A program made the position numbers and the translations under genes. Positions 12,498 to 12,521 of a stretch of DNA of 12,521 nt are shown in pieces. The DNA comes from Candidatus Nitrosopumilus sp. (lineage in GTDB: Archaea; Thermoproteota; Nitrososphaeria; Nitrososphaerales; Nitrosopumilaceae): positions 1 to 12,521 of the forward strand of contig JABMOR010000025.1 in NCBI GenBank assembly GCA_013203245.1. Direction: 5' to 3'. The first letter of the stretch is position 1; every line of letters begins with the position of its first letter. The notes under the pieces are model-generated. The model was given only the letters and a program-made list of their open reading frames with translations. It had not been told where the DNA came from and did not search any database.

Positions 12498-12521
12498 CTC
12501 TTATGCTTTCTAATTTAGAAA

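Noticed and set aside
1..12521. CRISPR array, insertion sequence, prophage or toxin-antitoxin locus
   Set aside because: No spaced direct repeats beyond the internal repeats at 9629-9736, no transposase or integrase motifs, and uniform base composition throughout.

Overview
The window is AT-rich, densely coded archaeal chromosome, most like a marine ammonia-oxidising archaeon (Nitrososphaerota/Thaumarchaeota, Nitrosopumilus-like). This rests on an archaeal ABCE1 and Trm5 pair, split transketolase subunits, a 5S rRNA gene with no 16S or 23S beside it, many small lineage-type hypothetical proteins, and TATA-like boxes sitting about 22-30 nt before start codons (leaderless mRNAs). The lineage is inferred from gene content, not from a database search. 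I see no mobile element, prophage, CRISPR array or obviously foreign segment.

Layout. 1-349: a RimI/Ard1-type N-acetyltransferase whose reading frame is cut by an in-frame TAA. 388-606: a two-helix membrane protein. 608-3228 (minus): a translation operon, ABCE1 (ribosome recycling) then a Trm5-family tRNA methyltransferase. 3325-3437: 5S rRNA, back to back with ABCE1. 3498-3626: a 42-residue C2H2 zinc-finger protein. 3629-5515 (minus): a DCC-like CxxC protein and an M17 leucyl aminopeptidase. 5584-6150: a YkgJ-type cysteine-cluster protein, divergent from the DCC gene. 6240-9552 (plus): a tight three-gene sugar-phosphate operon. 9602-9874 (minus): a basic protein with three TGRGT repeats. 9942-10964 (minus): a CorA metal transporter. 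11057-11140 (minus): a probable 27-residue membrane peptide. 11235-11307: tRNA-His. 11318-12467 (minus): an unrecognised 115-residue protein and a methyltransferase-like protein.

The sugar-phosphate operon is the most striking part. Its first gene joins the TPP-binding N-terminal transketolase half to a complete ribulose-phosphate 3-epimerase, with an unexplained tail of about 50 residues. It is followed, with 4-nt overlaps, by the C-terminal transketolase half and a TalC-type transaldolase. Together these cover most of the non-oxidative pentose phosphate pathway, and the fusion would place the enzyme that makes xylulose-5-P inside the transketolase that uses it. The two downstream genes have clear Shine-Dalgarno sequences, while the first genes of transcription units do not and instead show leaderless-type promoters.

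Points most worth checking are the nonsense codon in the acetyltransferase, the fusion and its tail, the Trm5 motif change, two very small genes (zinc finger and membrane peptide), the TGRGT repeat protein, and the ABCE1 start, where the longest open frame would run wrongly into the 5S gene.
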